Positions 1-6,831 of a DNA stretch of 64,000 bases are shown here, one piece after another (positions within the stretch are counted from its first letter, which is position 1; each line of letters begins with the position of its first letter). Source of the stretch: Nucisporomicrobium flavum (GTDB lineage: Bacteria > Actinomycetota > Actinomycetes > Mycobacteriales > Micromonosporaceae); contig NZ_JADMLH010000012.1 in NCBI RefSeq assembly GCF_016464385.1, positions 210,867-274,866 on the forward strand, given 5' to 3'. A program made the translations under genes and the position numbers. The notes beneath the pieces were generated by a model. The model was not told the origin of the DNA, searched no databases, and saw only the letters and a program-made list of their open reading frames with translations.

Positions 1-432
1 CCGGGCGGGACCACGCTGCTCGGGGTGGCGGCGGCCGGGCCGGGGGAGGTGTGGGCGGTCGGGCGCACCGGGCCGGAGTCGCAGCCGCGGGCCGTGGCGC
101 TGCACCGTACGCACGGGGTGTGGCAGGAGCTGCGGTCGACGCGGGCGGCGGCCACCCAGTTCAGCGACGTGGCGGTCGTCGCGCCCGGTGACGTCGAGCT
201 CGCCGGCTATCAGGTGCCCTTCACCGAGGAGACCGTGAACCTCGAGCACTGGACCGGTGCCGGGCTGGAGCCGGACTCCACGCTCGTCGGTCCGGCGGGC
301 GACGACCACATCGCCTCGGCCCTGAGCGGGATCGCCGCCGAGCCGGCCGGCGGTCCGCTGTGGGCGGTCGGCTGGGCCACCACGGTCACCCGGCCGGTCA
401 TGCAGCCGGTCACGCTGCGGTCGGACCGCTGA
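1..432 (+). CDS. C-terminal part of a secreted-type beta-propeller-like protein (partial)
   Basis: The reading frame is open from the first base of the window, so the gene starts upstream and only the last 143 codons are seen; the TGA stop is at 430-432. The visible part has spaced motifs of the form A-x-x-PGEVWAVG and PLWAVGWA followed by L-x-H and W, about 50 residues apart, as in blades of Kelch- or YVTN-like propellers of secreted actinobacterial proteins. No catalytic motif is visible. A strong hairpin follows directly and separates it from the convergent lectin gene. The fold call is inferred from the repeat spacing. Confidence 0.6.
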   Translation, partial: PGGTTLLGVAAAGPGEVWAVGRTGPESQPRAVALHRTHGVWQELRSTRAAATQFSDVAVVAPGDVELAGYQVPFTEETVNLEHWTGAGLEPDSTLVGPAGDDHIASALSGIAAEPAGGPLWAVGWATTVTRPVMQPVTLRSDR

Positions 433-447
433 TCCCGTACGGCGCAA

Positions 448-484
448 GCCGGCCCGTACCCCCGGACAGGGCGTACGGGCCGGC
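448..484. terminator. Bidirectional hairpin terminator
   Basis: Perfect 12-bp inverted repeat: GCCGGCCCGTAC at 448-459 pairs with GTACGGGCCGGC at 473-484 around a 13-nt loop. It lies between the stop of the partial propeller gene (432) and the stop of the convergent lectin gene (497), so it can serve both. It has no T-tract, as is common in high-GC actinobacteria. Confidence 0.75.
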
Positions 485-496
485 GGGGCAGTGGGG

Positions 497-1057
497 TCAG
501 AAGCCGACCACCCAGCGCTGCGCCAGGGTCCCGTTGCAGCGGAAGATCTGCATGGCCGTGTTGGGCTGCGTGGTGGCACCCGGCACGTCGACGCAGAAGC
601 CGGTGTCGGTGAAGTGCACCCGCGACTCGATCTTCACCACGTTCGGCAGGGACGCGCCGGTGTTGTACTCCTCGTTGCTGATGGGCACGCAGGTGCCCTG
701 CAGCAGGCGGGCGCCGTTGAACGCACCGTCGAAGGCGTCGAAGCAGAAGCCGCTCAGCTGGTTGCGGAACTTGTAGTGGTTGGTGCCGACCTTCTCCGAC
801 TCCCAGCCCTGCGCGATGCTCTCGAGCCCGGTGGTGACGCAGGGGTTCTGCACGATGGCCGCGAACTCGGCCGTCGACAGGCCGGCCGGCTCGAGGCACA
901 GGTTGTTGCCGACGTTGCGGATGAAGGTGAAGCTGCCGCCGATCTTCGGTGACACGGTCCCGGCGGAGGCCGGGGACGCGCCGGCGCCCACGGACAGCCC
1001 GGCCATCAGCATCGCCGCGGCGGCCGCGCCCAGGATGGTACGGATGATGCGACCCAT
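497..1057 (-). CDS. Secreted ricin-type beta-trefoil lectin-like protein
   Basis: A 186-residue protein. The N-terminus has a signal peptide (MGRIIRTILG, then an Ala/Met-rich core ending near ASPASA). The mature part has Cys-containing repeats (NNLCLEP, SGFCFDAF, TGFCVDV) and ends in a QRW motif (LAQRWVVGF), typical of RICIN/QxW beta-trefoils that bind carbohydrate. The ATG at 1055-1057 is preferred over an upstream in-frame start at 1147, because a purine-rich ribosome site (AGGGAAGGG) sits just upstream and the signal peptide then begins properly. Only the last W-type motif is canonical, so sugar binding is inferred. It acts outside the cell. Confidence 0.7.
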   Translation of the reverse strand: MGRIIRTILGAAAAAMLMAGLSVGAGASPASAGTVSPKIGGSFTFIRNVGNNLCLEPAGLSTAEFAAIVQNPCVTTGLESIAQGWESEKVGTNHYKFRNQLSGFCFDAFDGAFNGARLLQGTCVPISNEEYNTGASLPNVVKIESRVHFTDTGFCVDVPGATTQPNTAMQIFRCNGTLAQRWVVGF

Positions 1058-1163
1058 GGAACGGATCCCTTCCCTCGGTGTGTCGGGCCGGGACGTCGCC
1101 GTCCCCGTCGCCCGGTTCACCTCCGAAGGCGTGCCACCGCGTGCCATGCCCGTGCCATCGGCG

Positions 1164-1895
1164 TCAGTCGTGCAGGGAACCTGTCATCGGGCCCTTCGGG
1201 TCGCTCGCGATGCACCGGACGCCCCGGTCGAGGAACCAGGAGTTCTCGTCCGGGTACTGGTAGTAGACGTCGAGGGTGTCGGCCTCGTCGGGGGCGTACC
1301 GGTCGAGTTCCTCGGTGCAACGATCGTTGGCCTGCTTCTCGACCGCCTTCTCGCCCGGATAGGGGCCGCGCGGCAGGTCGAAGGTCGCGTACACCTCGCC
1401 CTTGTGCGGTTTGCCGCAGGCCACCAACGGGACGCTGCTGCGGCCTCCGATGGGGTCCAGGCTGCCCAGACACTGGCCGACCTCCAGTTCGTCGACCGGC
1501 ACGCGGTTGAAGGCGTCGGCGAACCCGGCACGCCCTGACGCGTCGTTGGTGGAGGTGTCGTCGGTCGCGACGGCGATGGCGACGCCCACGACGATGGCTG
1601 TGATCCAGCAGCCGGCGAGCACGAGACCGGTGATCGCCAGGCCCTTGCCGCGCTGGGGGCGCCGCCGGGTCTGGACGAGGCCGACGATGCCGAACACCGT
1701 CGCGAACAGGACACCGCCGAGGATGCCGAAGATCAGCGAGGCGATGGCGAAGCCGTTGGTGCCGGGGTAGGCCTGCTGCGGCGGGGGCGCGAAGCCGGGG
1801 GCGGGCGGGAAGGGCTGGTTCGCGTACGGGCCGGGCTGGTTCGCGTACGGGCCGGGCTGGGAGGCGTACGGCTGGGGGTGGGGCTGCTGGGTCAC
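1164..1895 (-). CDS. DUF4190 / septum-formation-type membrane protein
   Basis: A 243-residue protein. Residues 1-45 are a Pro/Gln/Tyr-rich cytoplasmic segment with tandem QPGPYAN repeats. Two membrane helices follow (FAIASLIFGILGGVLFATVF and LAITGLVLAGCWITAIVVGV), the DUF4190 arrangement. The extracytoplasmic C-terminal domain has paired cysteines (VGQCLG, VACGKPHKGEVYA, RCTEELD, VRCIAS), as in actinobacterial septum-formation proteins. The GTG at 1893-1895 is chosen because the repeats start there and a longer start would run into mug. It begins 10 bases after the restored mug stop, so it is probably co-transcribed with mug. The function in the envelope is inferred. Confidence 0.7.
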   Translation of the reverse strand: MTQQPHPQPYASQPGPYANQPGPYANQPFPPAPGFAPPPQQAYPGTNGFAIASLIFGILGGVLFATVFGIVGLVQTRRRPQRGKGLAITGLVLAGCWITAIVVGVAIAVATDDTSTNDASGRAGFADAFNRVPVDELEVGQCLGSLDPIGGRSSVPLVACGKPHKGEVYATFDLPRGPYPGEKAVEKQANDRCTEELDRYAPDEADTLDVYYQYPDENSWFLDRGVRCIASDPKGPMTGSLHD

Positions 1896-1905
1896 GGCGA
1901 GGACG

Positions 1906-2563
1906 CTAACAACCGGGCCGATCGGCCGCTGTCCCCGATGATCTCGATCCGGCATCGGCGGCCGTGCGCAGCTCCGCGAAGGCCGCGGCGAGCGTGTCCA
2001 CCGTGTAGTGCGCGTTCAGGCCGCTCGGGTTGGGGCAGCACCCAGACCGGTACGCCCGCGATCCGGTCCGGCTGCCGGCCCATCGTCGCTTTCGGGCGGG
2101 CGAAGGCCGTCCGGTACGCCGTCACGCCCAGCACCGCCAGGAACCGCGGCCGCCACCGGTCCACCAGCGCCGCGAGGATCTCGCCGCCCGCGACCAGCTC
2201 GGCCGGGGAGAGCTCGTCGGCGCGGGCCGTCGCGCGGGCCACCACGTTCGTGATTCCCAGCCCGGCGTCGGGCAGCGACCACTGCTCCGACGGGTGCAGC
2301 TGCCGGTCGGTGAAGCCGGAACGGTGCAGGGCCGGCCAGAAGCGGTTGCCCGGGCGGGCGAAGTGGTGGCCGGTCGCCGCCGAGTACAGGCTCGGGTTGA
2401 TCCCGGAGAACAGCACCCGCAGGCCGGGGCCCACCAGGTCGGGGATGGTCCGGCCGGCCGCGGCGGCGACCTCGGCCTGCGTCGGCCGCGGCGGGAACGG
2501 CGGGGAGGAAGGGGCCGATGTCCCGGTACGGACGGGCAGAGCGGGGCGGCGCCGGGACGACAT
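1906..2563 (-). pseudogene. mug: G/U mismatch-specific DNA glycosylase with a one-base frameshift
   Basis: The first about 175 codons encode a clear Mug/TDG uracil-DNA glycosylase: the active-site segment VLFSGINPSLYSAATGHHFA, the FARPGNRFWPALHRSGF block and the GITNVV motif. The frame then breaks: VWVLPQPERPERALHGG is read where the family has VLPNPSGLNAHYT. Removing one base from the G-run at 2032-2035 restores VWVLPNPSGLNAHYTVD and LAAAFAELR, ending at a TAG at 1906-1908. As given, the frame runs on to 1892. The lost segment holds the family's DNA-intercalating and minor-groove region. This is either a true inactivating indel or a homopolymer sequencing error. Confidence 0.8.
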
Positions 2564-2796
2564 GAGCCGAGCCTATCCGCGCAGAACGCGCAGAGCCCGG
2601 CGCGCGAAGTCCGCCTCGGGGTCCGAGGCTTGAGGTGGACGGCCGCTGTGACACTCGGACCCCTTGCGGAGATCAGGAGGAGCGCGGGCATGGGTCCATC
2701 GAGGGGGTGGTCCGGCGGGCGTACCCGGCGGCCGGCGGCGGGAACGGGCACGCTGGGGGCGGACGGCGTGACGGGCGGGGAAGGAGGGACCGGGCG

Positions 2797-3432
2797 ATGA
2801 TCCTGCTCTCCGATCCCCGGGTCGCCGCCGTGCCCAGCCGGGACGACGGCGATCGGCTCGTCGACCTGCGGGACGTGCCCGAGCTGCGGCTCGACGGCCG
2901 GGCCGCCGACCCGGCCGGCGCGTACGCGCGGTTGCGTTCCGAGGTCGCGTCACGGCTGGTCGATGCGCAGAGCAAGCTGCCGGACGGCGTACGGCTGCTG
3001 GTGGTCGAGGGGTACCGGCCGAGGGCGGCGCAGCAGGCGATCTTCACGGGCTACCAGGAGGAGCTGCGCCGGTTGCACCCGTCGTGGGGCGAGGCGCGGC
3101 TGCGCGTGGAGGCGAGCAAGTTCGTCTCGCCGGTGGAGGTCGCGCCGCACAGCACCGGCGGCGCCGTCGACCTGACGCTGTGCACGCCGGAGGGCATCGA
3201 GCTGGACATGGGTACGCCGGTCGACGCCACCCCCGTGGAGAGCGACGACGCCTGCTTCACCGGGGCGCGGAACATCAGCGCGGCGGCCGGGGAGAACCGG
3301 CGGGTGCTGATCGACGCGCTGACCGCCGTGGGGCTGGTGAACTATCCGACCGAGTGGTGGCACTGGTCGTACGGGGACCGCTACTGGGCGCTCACCACGG
3401 GTGCCGGGCAGACGAGGTACGGGCCCTTGTAG
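2797..3432 (+). CDS. D-alanyl-D-alanine dipeptidase (VanX/DdpX family)
   Basis: A 211-residue zinc dipeptidase of peptidase family M15D, which hydrolyses D-Ala-D-Ala. Zinc ligands are visible as H118 and D125 in APHSTGGAVDLTL and H189 in EWWHW, with the catalytic Glu at 186; the Arg of GYRPRAAQQ (about 74) is also conserved. The start is the ATG at 2797, preceded by an AAGGAGGG ribosome site about nine bases upstream. There is no signal peptide, so it is cytoplasmic. It lies 22 bases upstream of murF in the same direction. Cutting D-Ala-D-Ala beside the enzyme that uses it suggests cell-wall dipeptide turnover or glycopeptide tolerance. No vanH or vanA is in view. Confidence 0.88.
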   Translation: MILLSDPRVAAVPSRDDGDRLVDLRDVPELRLDGRAADPAGAYARLRSEVASRLVDAQSKLPDGVRLLVVEGYRPRAAQQAIFTGYQEELRRLHPSWGEARLRVEASKFVSPVEVAPHSTGGAVDLTLCTPEGIELDMGTPVDATPVESDDACFTGARNISAAAGENRRVLIDALTAVGLVNYPTEWWHWSYGDRYWALTTGAGQTRYGPL

Positions 3433-3454
3433 CCGCTCGTTACCGTGCCCGGCC

Positions 3455-4834
3455 ATGATCCCCATGACGCTCGCGGACATCGCTGCCGTCGTACGCGGAA
3501 CCGTGTGTGACGGTGACCCGGCGACGACCGTGACCGCGCCGGTCCGCTACGAGACCTCCCGGGTGGAGCCCGGCGGGATGTTCGCCGCGTTCGCCGGTGA
3601 GCGCCGCGACGGGCACGACTTCGCCGGTCAGGTCGTCGCCGCAGGTGCCGCCGCGGTGCTGGCGTCGCGGCCGGTCGGCGTCCCGGCCGTGGTCGTCGAG
3701 GACGTACGGGCGGCGTACCAGATGCTCGCCGCGGAGGTCCTCACCCGCCTGCCGCACGTCCACCGGATCGGGGTGACCGGGTCGTCCGGGAAGACGTCCG
3801 CGAAGGACCTGCTGGGGCAGGTGCTCGGCCGGCTCGGACCGGCCGTCGCGCCGCCGGGAAACCGCAACAACGAGATCGGCGTGCCCGAGACGGTGCTGCT
3901 GACGACGACGGAGACCCGGTTCCTGGTGACCGAGCTGGGGGCGCGGCACGTCGGGGACATCGCGGCGCTGATGCCGGTCGTCCGCCCGCACACCGGCGTC
4001 GTGCTCGGCGTCGGCACCGCCCACATCGGCGAGTTCGGCGGTCGCGGGGCGATCGCGCGGGCCAAGGCGGAGCTGGTGGAGGCGCTGCCGCCGGACGGGC
4101 TCGCGGTGCTCAACGCCGACGACCCGGTGGTGGCGGCGATGGCGGGGCGTACGCGGGCGCGCGTGGTCACCTTCGGGCGGCACCCCAACGCCCGGATCCG
4201 CGCCGAGCGGGTCGAGCTGGACGGTGCGGCGCGGGCCCGCTTCCGGCTGCGGACCCCGGACGGTACGGCCGACGTGGCGCTGCGCCTGCACGGCGAGCAC
4301 TTCGTGACGGCCGCCCTGGCCGCGGCGGCCGTGGCCCTCGATCACACCGACGACGTCCGGCTGATCGCGGACGCTCTGAGCAGTGCGACGCCCCGGTCCG
4401 CCGGGCGGATGCGGGTGAGCGAGCTGCCTGGCGGCGTGACCGTGCTCGACGACGCGTACAACGCCAATCCGGAGTCGATGGTGGCCGGGCTGCGCACGCT
4501 GACGGCGATGGCGGGCGGGCGCCGCCGGACTGTCGCGGTGCTCGGGCAGATGAACGAGCTCGGGGAGGGCTCGGCGGCCGCGCACGTGGAGGTGGGGCGG
4601 GCCGCCGTACGCCTGGGCGTCGACGTGGTGGTCGCCGTGGGCAACCGGGACGCGGCCGGCTACGGCGGCACGTACGCGCCGGACCGGAACAGCGCCGAGG
4701 AGGTGCTGCGGGACCTGCTGCGGCCGGGCGACGTCGTGCTGGTGAAGGCGTCGAACAGCCTGGGCCTGTCCGAGCTCGCTCAGAGGGTTCGGGAGGCGCC
4801 GCCGTCGACCGGCACCGCGAGCCCGGTCAGGTAG
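3455..4834 (+). CDS. murF: UDP-N-acetylmuramoyl-tripeptide--D-alanyl-D-alanine ligase (MurF)
   Basis: A 459-residue Mur ligase that adds D-Ala-D-Ala, or a related dipeptide or depsipeptide, to UDP-MurNAc-tripeptide in the cytoplasm. Visible are the N-terminal substrate domain (RYETSRVEPGGMFAAFAGER), the ATP P-loop GVTGSSGKTSAKD at 106-118, the central NNEIGVPET block and the C-terminal LDDAYNANPESM signature. The ATG at 3455 begins the family's usual N-terminus. No other division or cell-wall (dcw) gene is nearby, so this may be a second copy outside the dcw cluster, linked to the vanX-like gene; a second murF is known in glycopeptide producers. The 3' end overlaps the convergent SDR gene by 55 bases. 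Confidence 0.9.
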   Translation: MIPMTLADIAAVVRGTVCDGDPATTVTAPVRYETSRVEPGGMFAAFAGERRDGHDFAGQVVAAGAAAVLASRPVGVPAVVVEDVRAAYQMLAAEVLTRLPHVHRIGVTGSSGKTSAKDLLGQVLGRLGPAVAPPGNRNNEIGVPETVLLTTTETRFLVTELGARHVGDIAALMPVVRPHTGVVLGVGTAHIGEFGGRGAIARAKAELVEALPPDGLAVLNADDPVVAAMAGRTRARVVTFGRHPNARIRAERVELDGAARARFRLRTPDGTADVALRLHGEHFVTAALAAAAVALDHTDDVRLIADALSSATPRSAGRMRVSELPGGVTVLDDAYNANPESMVAGLRTLTAMAGGRRRTVAVLGQMNELGEGSAAAHVEVGRAAVRLGVDVVVAVGNRDAAGYGGTYAPDRNSAEEVLRDLLRPGDVVLVKASNSLGLSELAQRVREAPPSTGTASPVR

Positions 4835-5535
4835 CTCGCCGCCGGGGACAGCAGGAACGCGGCGACCCGGCCGAACTCCTCCGGCTCGCCGAGGCGCCCC
4901 AGCGGGACGGAGGCCGCGGCATCCACGGCCGCCTTCTCGGCGTCGCCCGTGGCCGCGAACAGCTCCCGGTTGCGGTCGGTCAGCACGCGGCCCGGGAGCA
5001 GGCTGACCACGCGGATGCCGCGCGGGGCGTACTCGTCGGCCATGTCCTTGGCGACGCCGGCGAGCCCGGGGCGCAGGCCGTTGGACAGGCCCAGCCCCGC
5101 GATCGGCGTCCGGGCCGAGGTGGACAGCACGAAGCCGATCACGCCGCCGGCGCCCAGCGCGCCGGCGAAGGTGCGGGCGGCGCGTACGGATCCGAGGAAG
5201 ACCGTCTCGAAGGCCTCGCGCCATTGCTCGTCGGTCTGCGCGGCAGCCGTGCCGTGGCCGGGGCCGCCGACCGAGATCAGCGCGCCGTCGAAGCGGCCGA
5301 ACCGCTCGGTCGCGGCGCGCACGAGCAGGCCGGGTGTGTCCGCGTCGGTGAGGTCCGCGGCGACGCCCACGGCACCGTCGCCGAGGTCGCGCACGGCTTC
5401 GTCGACGCCGGCCTGCGAGCGGGAGGAGACGACGACTTTCGCGCCGTCGGCGACGAGCGCCTGCGCGGTCGCGAGGCCGAGGCCGCGGGAGGCGCCGGTG
5501 AGGACGTAGACGCGGTCGGCGAGGCCCAGATCCAT
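4780..5535 (-). CDS. Short-chain dehydrogenase/reductase lacking the usual YxxxK
   Basis: A 251-residue NAD(P)-binding Rossmann protein: TGASRGLG at the N-terminus for the cofactor, ISVGGPGHG in place of NNAG, and the C-terminal YLTGLAVPVDGG signature. The catalytic segment reads LSTSARTPIAGLGLSNGLRP, so the active-site serine is present but the Tyr-x-x-x-Lys pair is replaced by a SNGLR-type motif. A known SDR subgroup annotated as 3-oxoacyl-ACP-reductase-like shares this feature. Its start lies 10 bases after the stop of the XRE regulator gene, so the two probably form an operon. The substrate cannot be told. Confidence 0.8.
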   Translation of the reverse strand: MDLGLADRVYVLTGASRGLGLATAQALVADGAKVVVSSRSQAGVDEAVRDLGDGAVGVAADLTDADTPGLLVRAATERFGRFDGALISVGGPGHGTAAAQTDEQWREAFETVFLGSVRAARTFAGALGAGGVIGFVLSTSARTPIAGLGLSNGLRPGLAGVAKDMADEYAPRGIRVVSLLPGRVLTDRNRELFAATGDAEKAAVDAAASVPLGRLGEPEEFGRVAAFLLSPAASYLTGLAVPVDGGASRTL

Positions 5536-5545
5536 GCCGCCGATC

Positions 5546-6304
5546 CTATCCGCGGCGCAGGTGCCGCGCGGTCGGCTCGTCCGCCGGCAGGAACGCCTCG
5601 ATGGCCAGCTCGGACAGGGTGACGTCGCGGGGCGTACCCAGCACCGAGGTGATGCTGAAGAACGACAACTCCGTCCCGCCGGCGTCGTACCGCAACGGCA
5701 CGACCGGGCCGTCGGGCTCCCGATCGTCGTCCGGGCCGGGCAGGGCGCGCAACTCGTCGTGCAGCGCGCGCAGCACCGGGTCACCGGAGGCGAGGGCCTG
5801 GTGGTCCAGGCGGTGCAGGACATGCGTACGCCACTGGGCCAGGTTCCGGATGCGCGGCGCCATGCCGGCCGGATGCAGCGACAGCCGCAGGACGTTCACC
5901 GGCGGCTCCAGCAACTCCGCCGCCGCGCCCGCGGTCAGCACCGCGATCGCCGCGTTGCCGTCGACCATCGTCCAGTGCCGGTCGACCAGCACGGCCGGGT
6001 AGGGCTCGTACCCGGCGAGGACGTCACGCAGCGACGCCAGCACCGCGGCCAGGTCCGGGCTGCCGAGGTCCGTCTCCGAGAAGGCCGGTGCGAAACCGCC
6101 GGCCAGCAGCAACGCGTTCCGCGCCCGCAACGGTACGGCCAGTTCCTCGGCCAGCCGCAGGATCATCTCCCGCGTCGGACGGGCCCGTCCGGTCTCCACG
6201 AAGGACAGATGCCGCGCGGAGACCCCGGCCTGGCTCGACAGCTGCAGCTGGCTCAACCGGCGGCTCCCGCGCCACTGCCGCAGCAGCGTCCCCACGTCAC
6301 CCAT
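5546..6304 (-). CDS. XRE-family regulator with MmyB-like ligand-binding domain
   Basis: A 252-residue regulator. Residues 8-65 form an HTH_3 domain (LLRQWRGSRRLSQLQLSSQA, then GVSARHLSFVETGRARPTRE). Residues 100-245 match the MmyB-like domain, with the RHWTMVDGNAAI and NVLRLSLHPAGMAPRI motifs. The ATG at 6302-6304 places the helix-turn-helix at the N-terminus. It is divergent from the SnoaL gene at 6413 with a 108-base gap holding two inverted repeats. In actinobacteria such regulators commonly control the adjacent divergent enzyme gene. The SDR gene follows 10 bases downstream. Confidence 0.88.
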   Translation of the reverse strand: MGDVGTLLRQWRGSRRLSQLQLSSQAGVSARHLSFVETGRARPTREMILRLAEELAVPLRARNALLLAGGFAPAFSETDLGSPDLAAVLASLRDVLAGYEPYPAVLVDRHWTMVDGNAAIAVLTAGAAAELLEPPVNVLRLSLHPAGMAPRIRNLAQWRTHVLHRLDHQALASGDPVLRALHDELRALPGPDDDREPDGPVVPLRYDAGGTELSFFSITSVLGTPRDVTLSELAIEAFLPADEPTARHLRRG

Positions 6305-6341
6305 GCGCCGATCGTAGGGAGGCCGCCGACCGGCGCCCATG

Positions 6342-6368
6342 ACCTCCGAGGTAATCGACCCGCTTACC
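6342..6368. promoter_or_regulatory. Candidate operators between XRE regulator and SnoaL gene
   Basis: Two overlapping symmetric sites lie in the divergent gap. ACCTCcGAGGT at 6342-6352 is a perfect 11-base palindrome. GGTAA at 6350-6354 pairs with TTACC at 6364-6368 over a 9-base spacer. Their position 45-70 bases upstream of the SnoaL start and about 40 bases upstream of the regulator start fits autoregulation plus control of the neighbour. Binding is inferred. Confidence 0.45.
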
Positions 6369-6412
6369 GCCCCGCGGCGACAGTGGGTCCATCGCAACCG
6401 AGAGAGGACGAC

Positions 6413-6775
6413 ATGAGCGACTTCGACACCGTGGTGGAGCGTTACCTGGCCGCCTGGAACGAGACCGATCCCGCCGTACGCAGCGCCACGATCGCGGACG
6501 TCTTCGCCGAGGATGTGCGCTACGTGGACCCGGTCGCCGCCGTACGGGGCCGCGAGGAGCTGCACGCGCTGATCGGCGCGGCCCAGCAGCAGTTCCCCGG
6601 CCTGGTGTTCACCCCGGGCGGCCCGGCCGACGCGCACCACGACCAGGGCCGCTTCACCTGGCACCTGGGTCCGGCCGGGGCCGAGCCCGTGGTGGTGGGT
6701 TTCGACGTGGTGGAACGGGACGCCGACGGGCGGATCCGGACGGTGCTCGGCTTCATCGACCGCGCGCCCGCCTGA
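6413..6775 (+). CDS. SnoaL-like / nuclear transport factor 2 family protein
   Basis: A 120-residue single-domain protein with the NTF2/SnoaL cone fold pattern: an N-terminal helix VVERYLAAWNETDPAVR, FAEDVRYVDPVAAVRGREEL, a central strand WHLGPAG and a C-terminal RIRTVLGFID strand. Such proteins act as small cytoplasmic isomerases, cyclases or unknown-ligand binders. The ATG at 6413 follows GAGAGGACGAC. It is divergent from the XRE regulator, its likely controller, and is followed by a strong hairpin, so it is probably transcribed alone. The substrate is unknown. Confidence 0.8.
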   Translation: MSDFDTVVERYLAAWNETDPAVRSATIADVFAEDVRYVDPVAAVRGREELHALIGAAQQQFPGLVFTPGGPADAHHDQGRFTWHLGPAGAEPVVVGFDVVERDADGRIRTVLGFIDRAPA

Positions 6776-6783
6776 GTGTGCCC

Positions 6784-6819
6784 CCGGGCCGGCAACGGCC
6801 GAACGGGGGGCCGGCCCGG
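6784..6819 (+). terminator. Hairpin terminator after the SnoaL gene
   Basis: Perfect 10-bp stem: CCGGGCCGGC at 6784-6793 pairs with GCCGGCCCGG at 6810-6819 around a 16-nt loop. It starts nine bases after the TGA of the SnoaL gene and ends 12 bases before the GTG of the HEAT-repeat gene. Confidence 0.65.
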
Positions 6820-6831
6820 TAGGGTGCCCGG

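Noticed and set aside
3440..5224. Minus-strand frame opposite murF
   Set aside because: It is an Arg/Ala/Gly low-complexity shadow; murF motifs are unambiguous on the plus strand.
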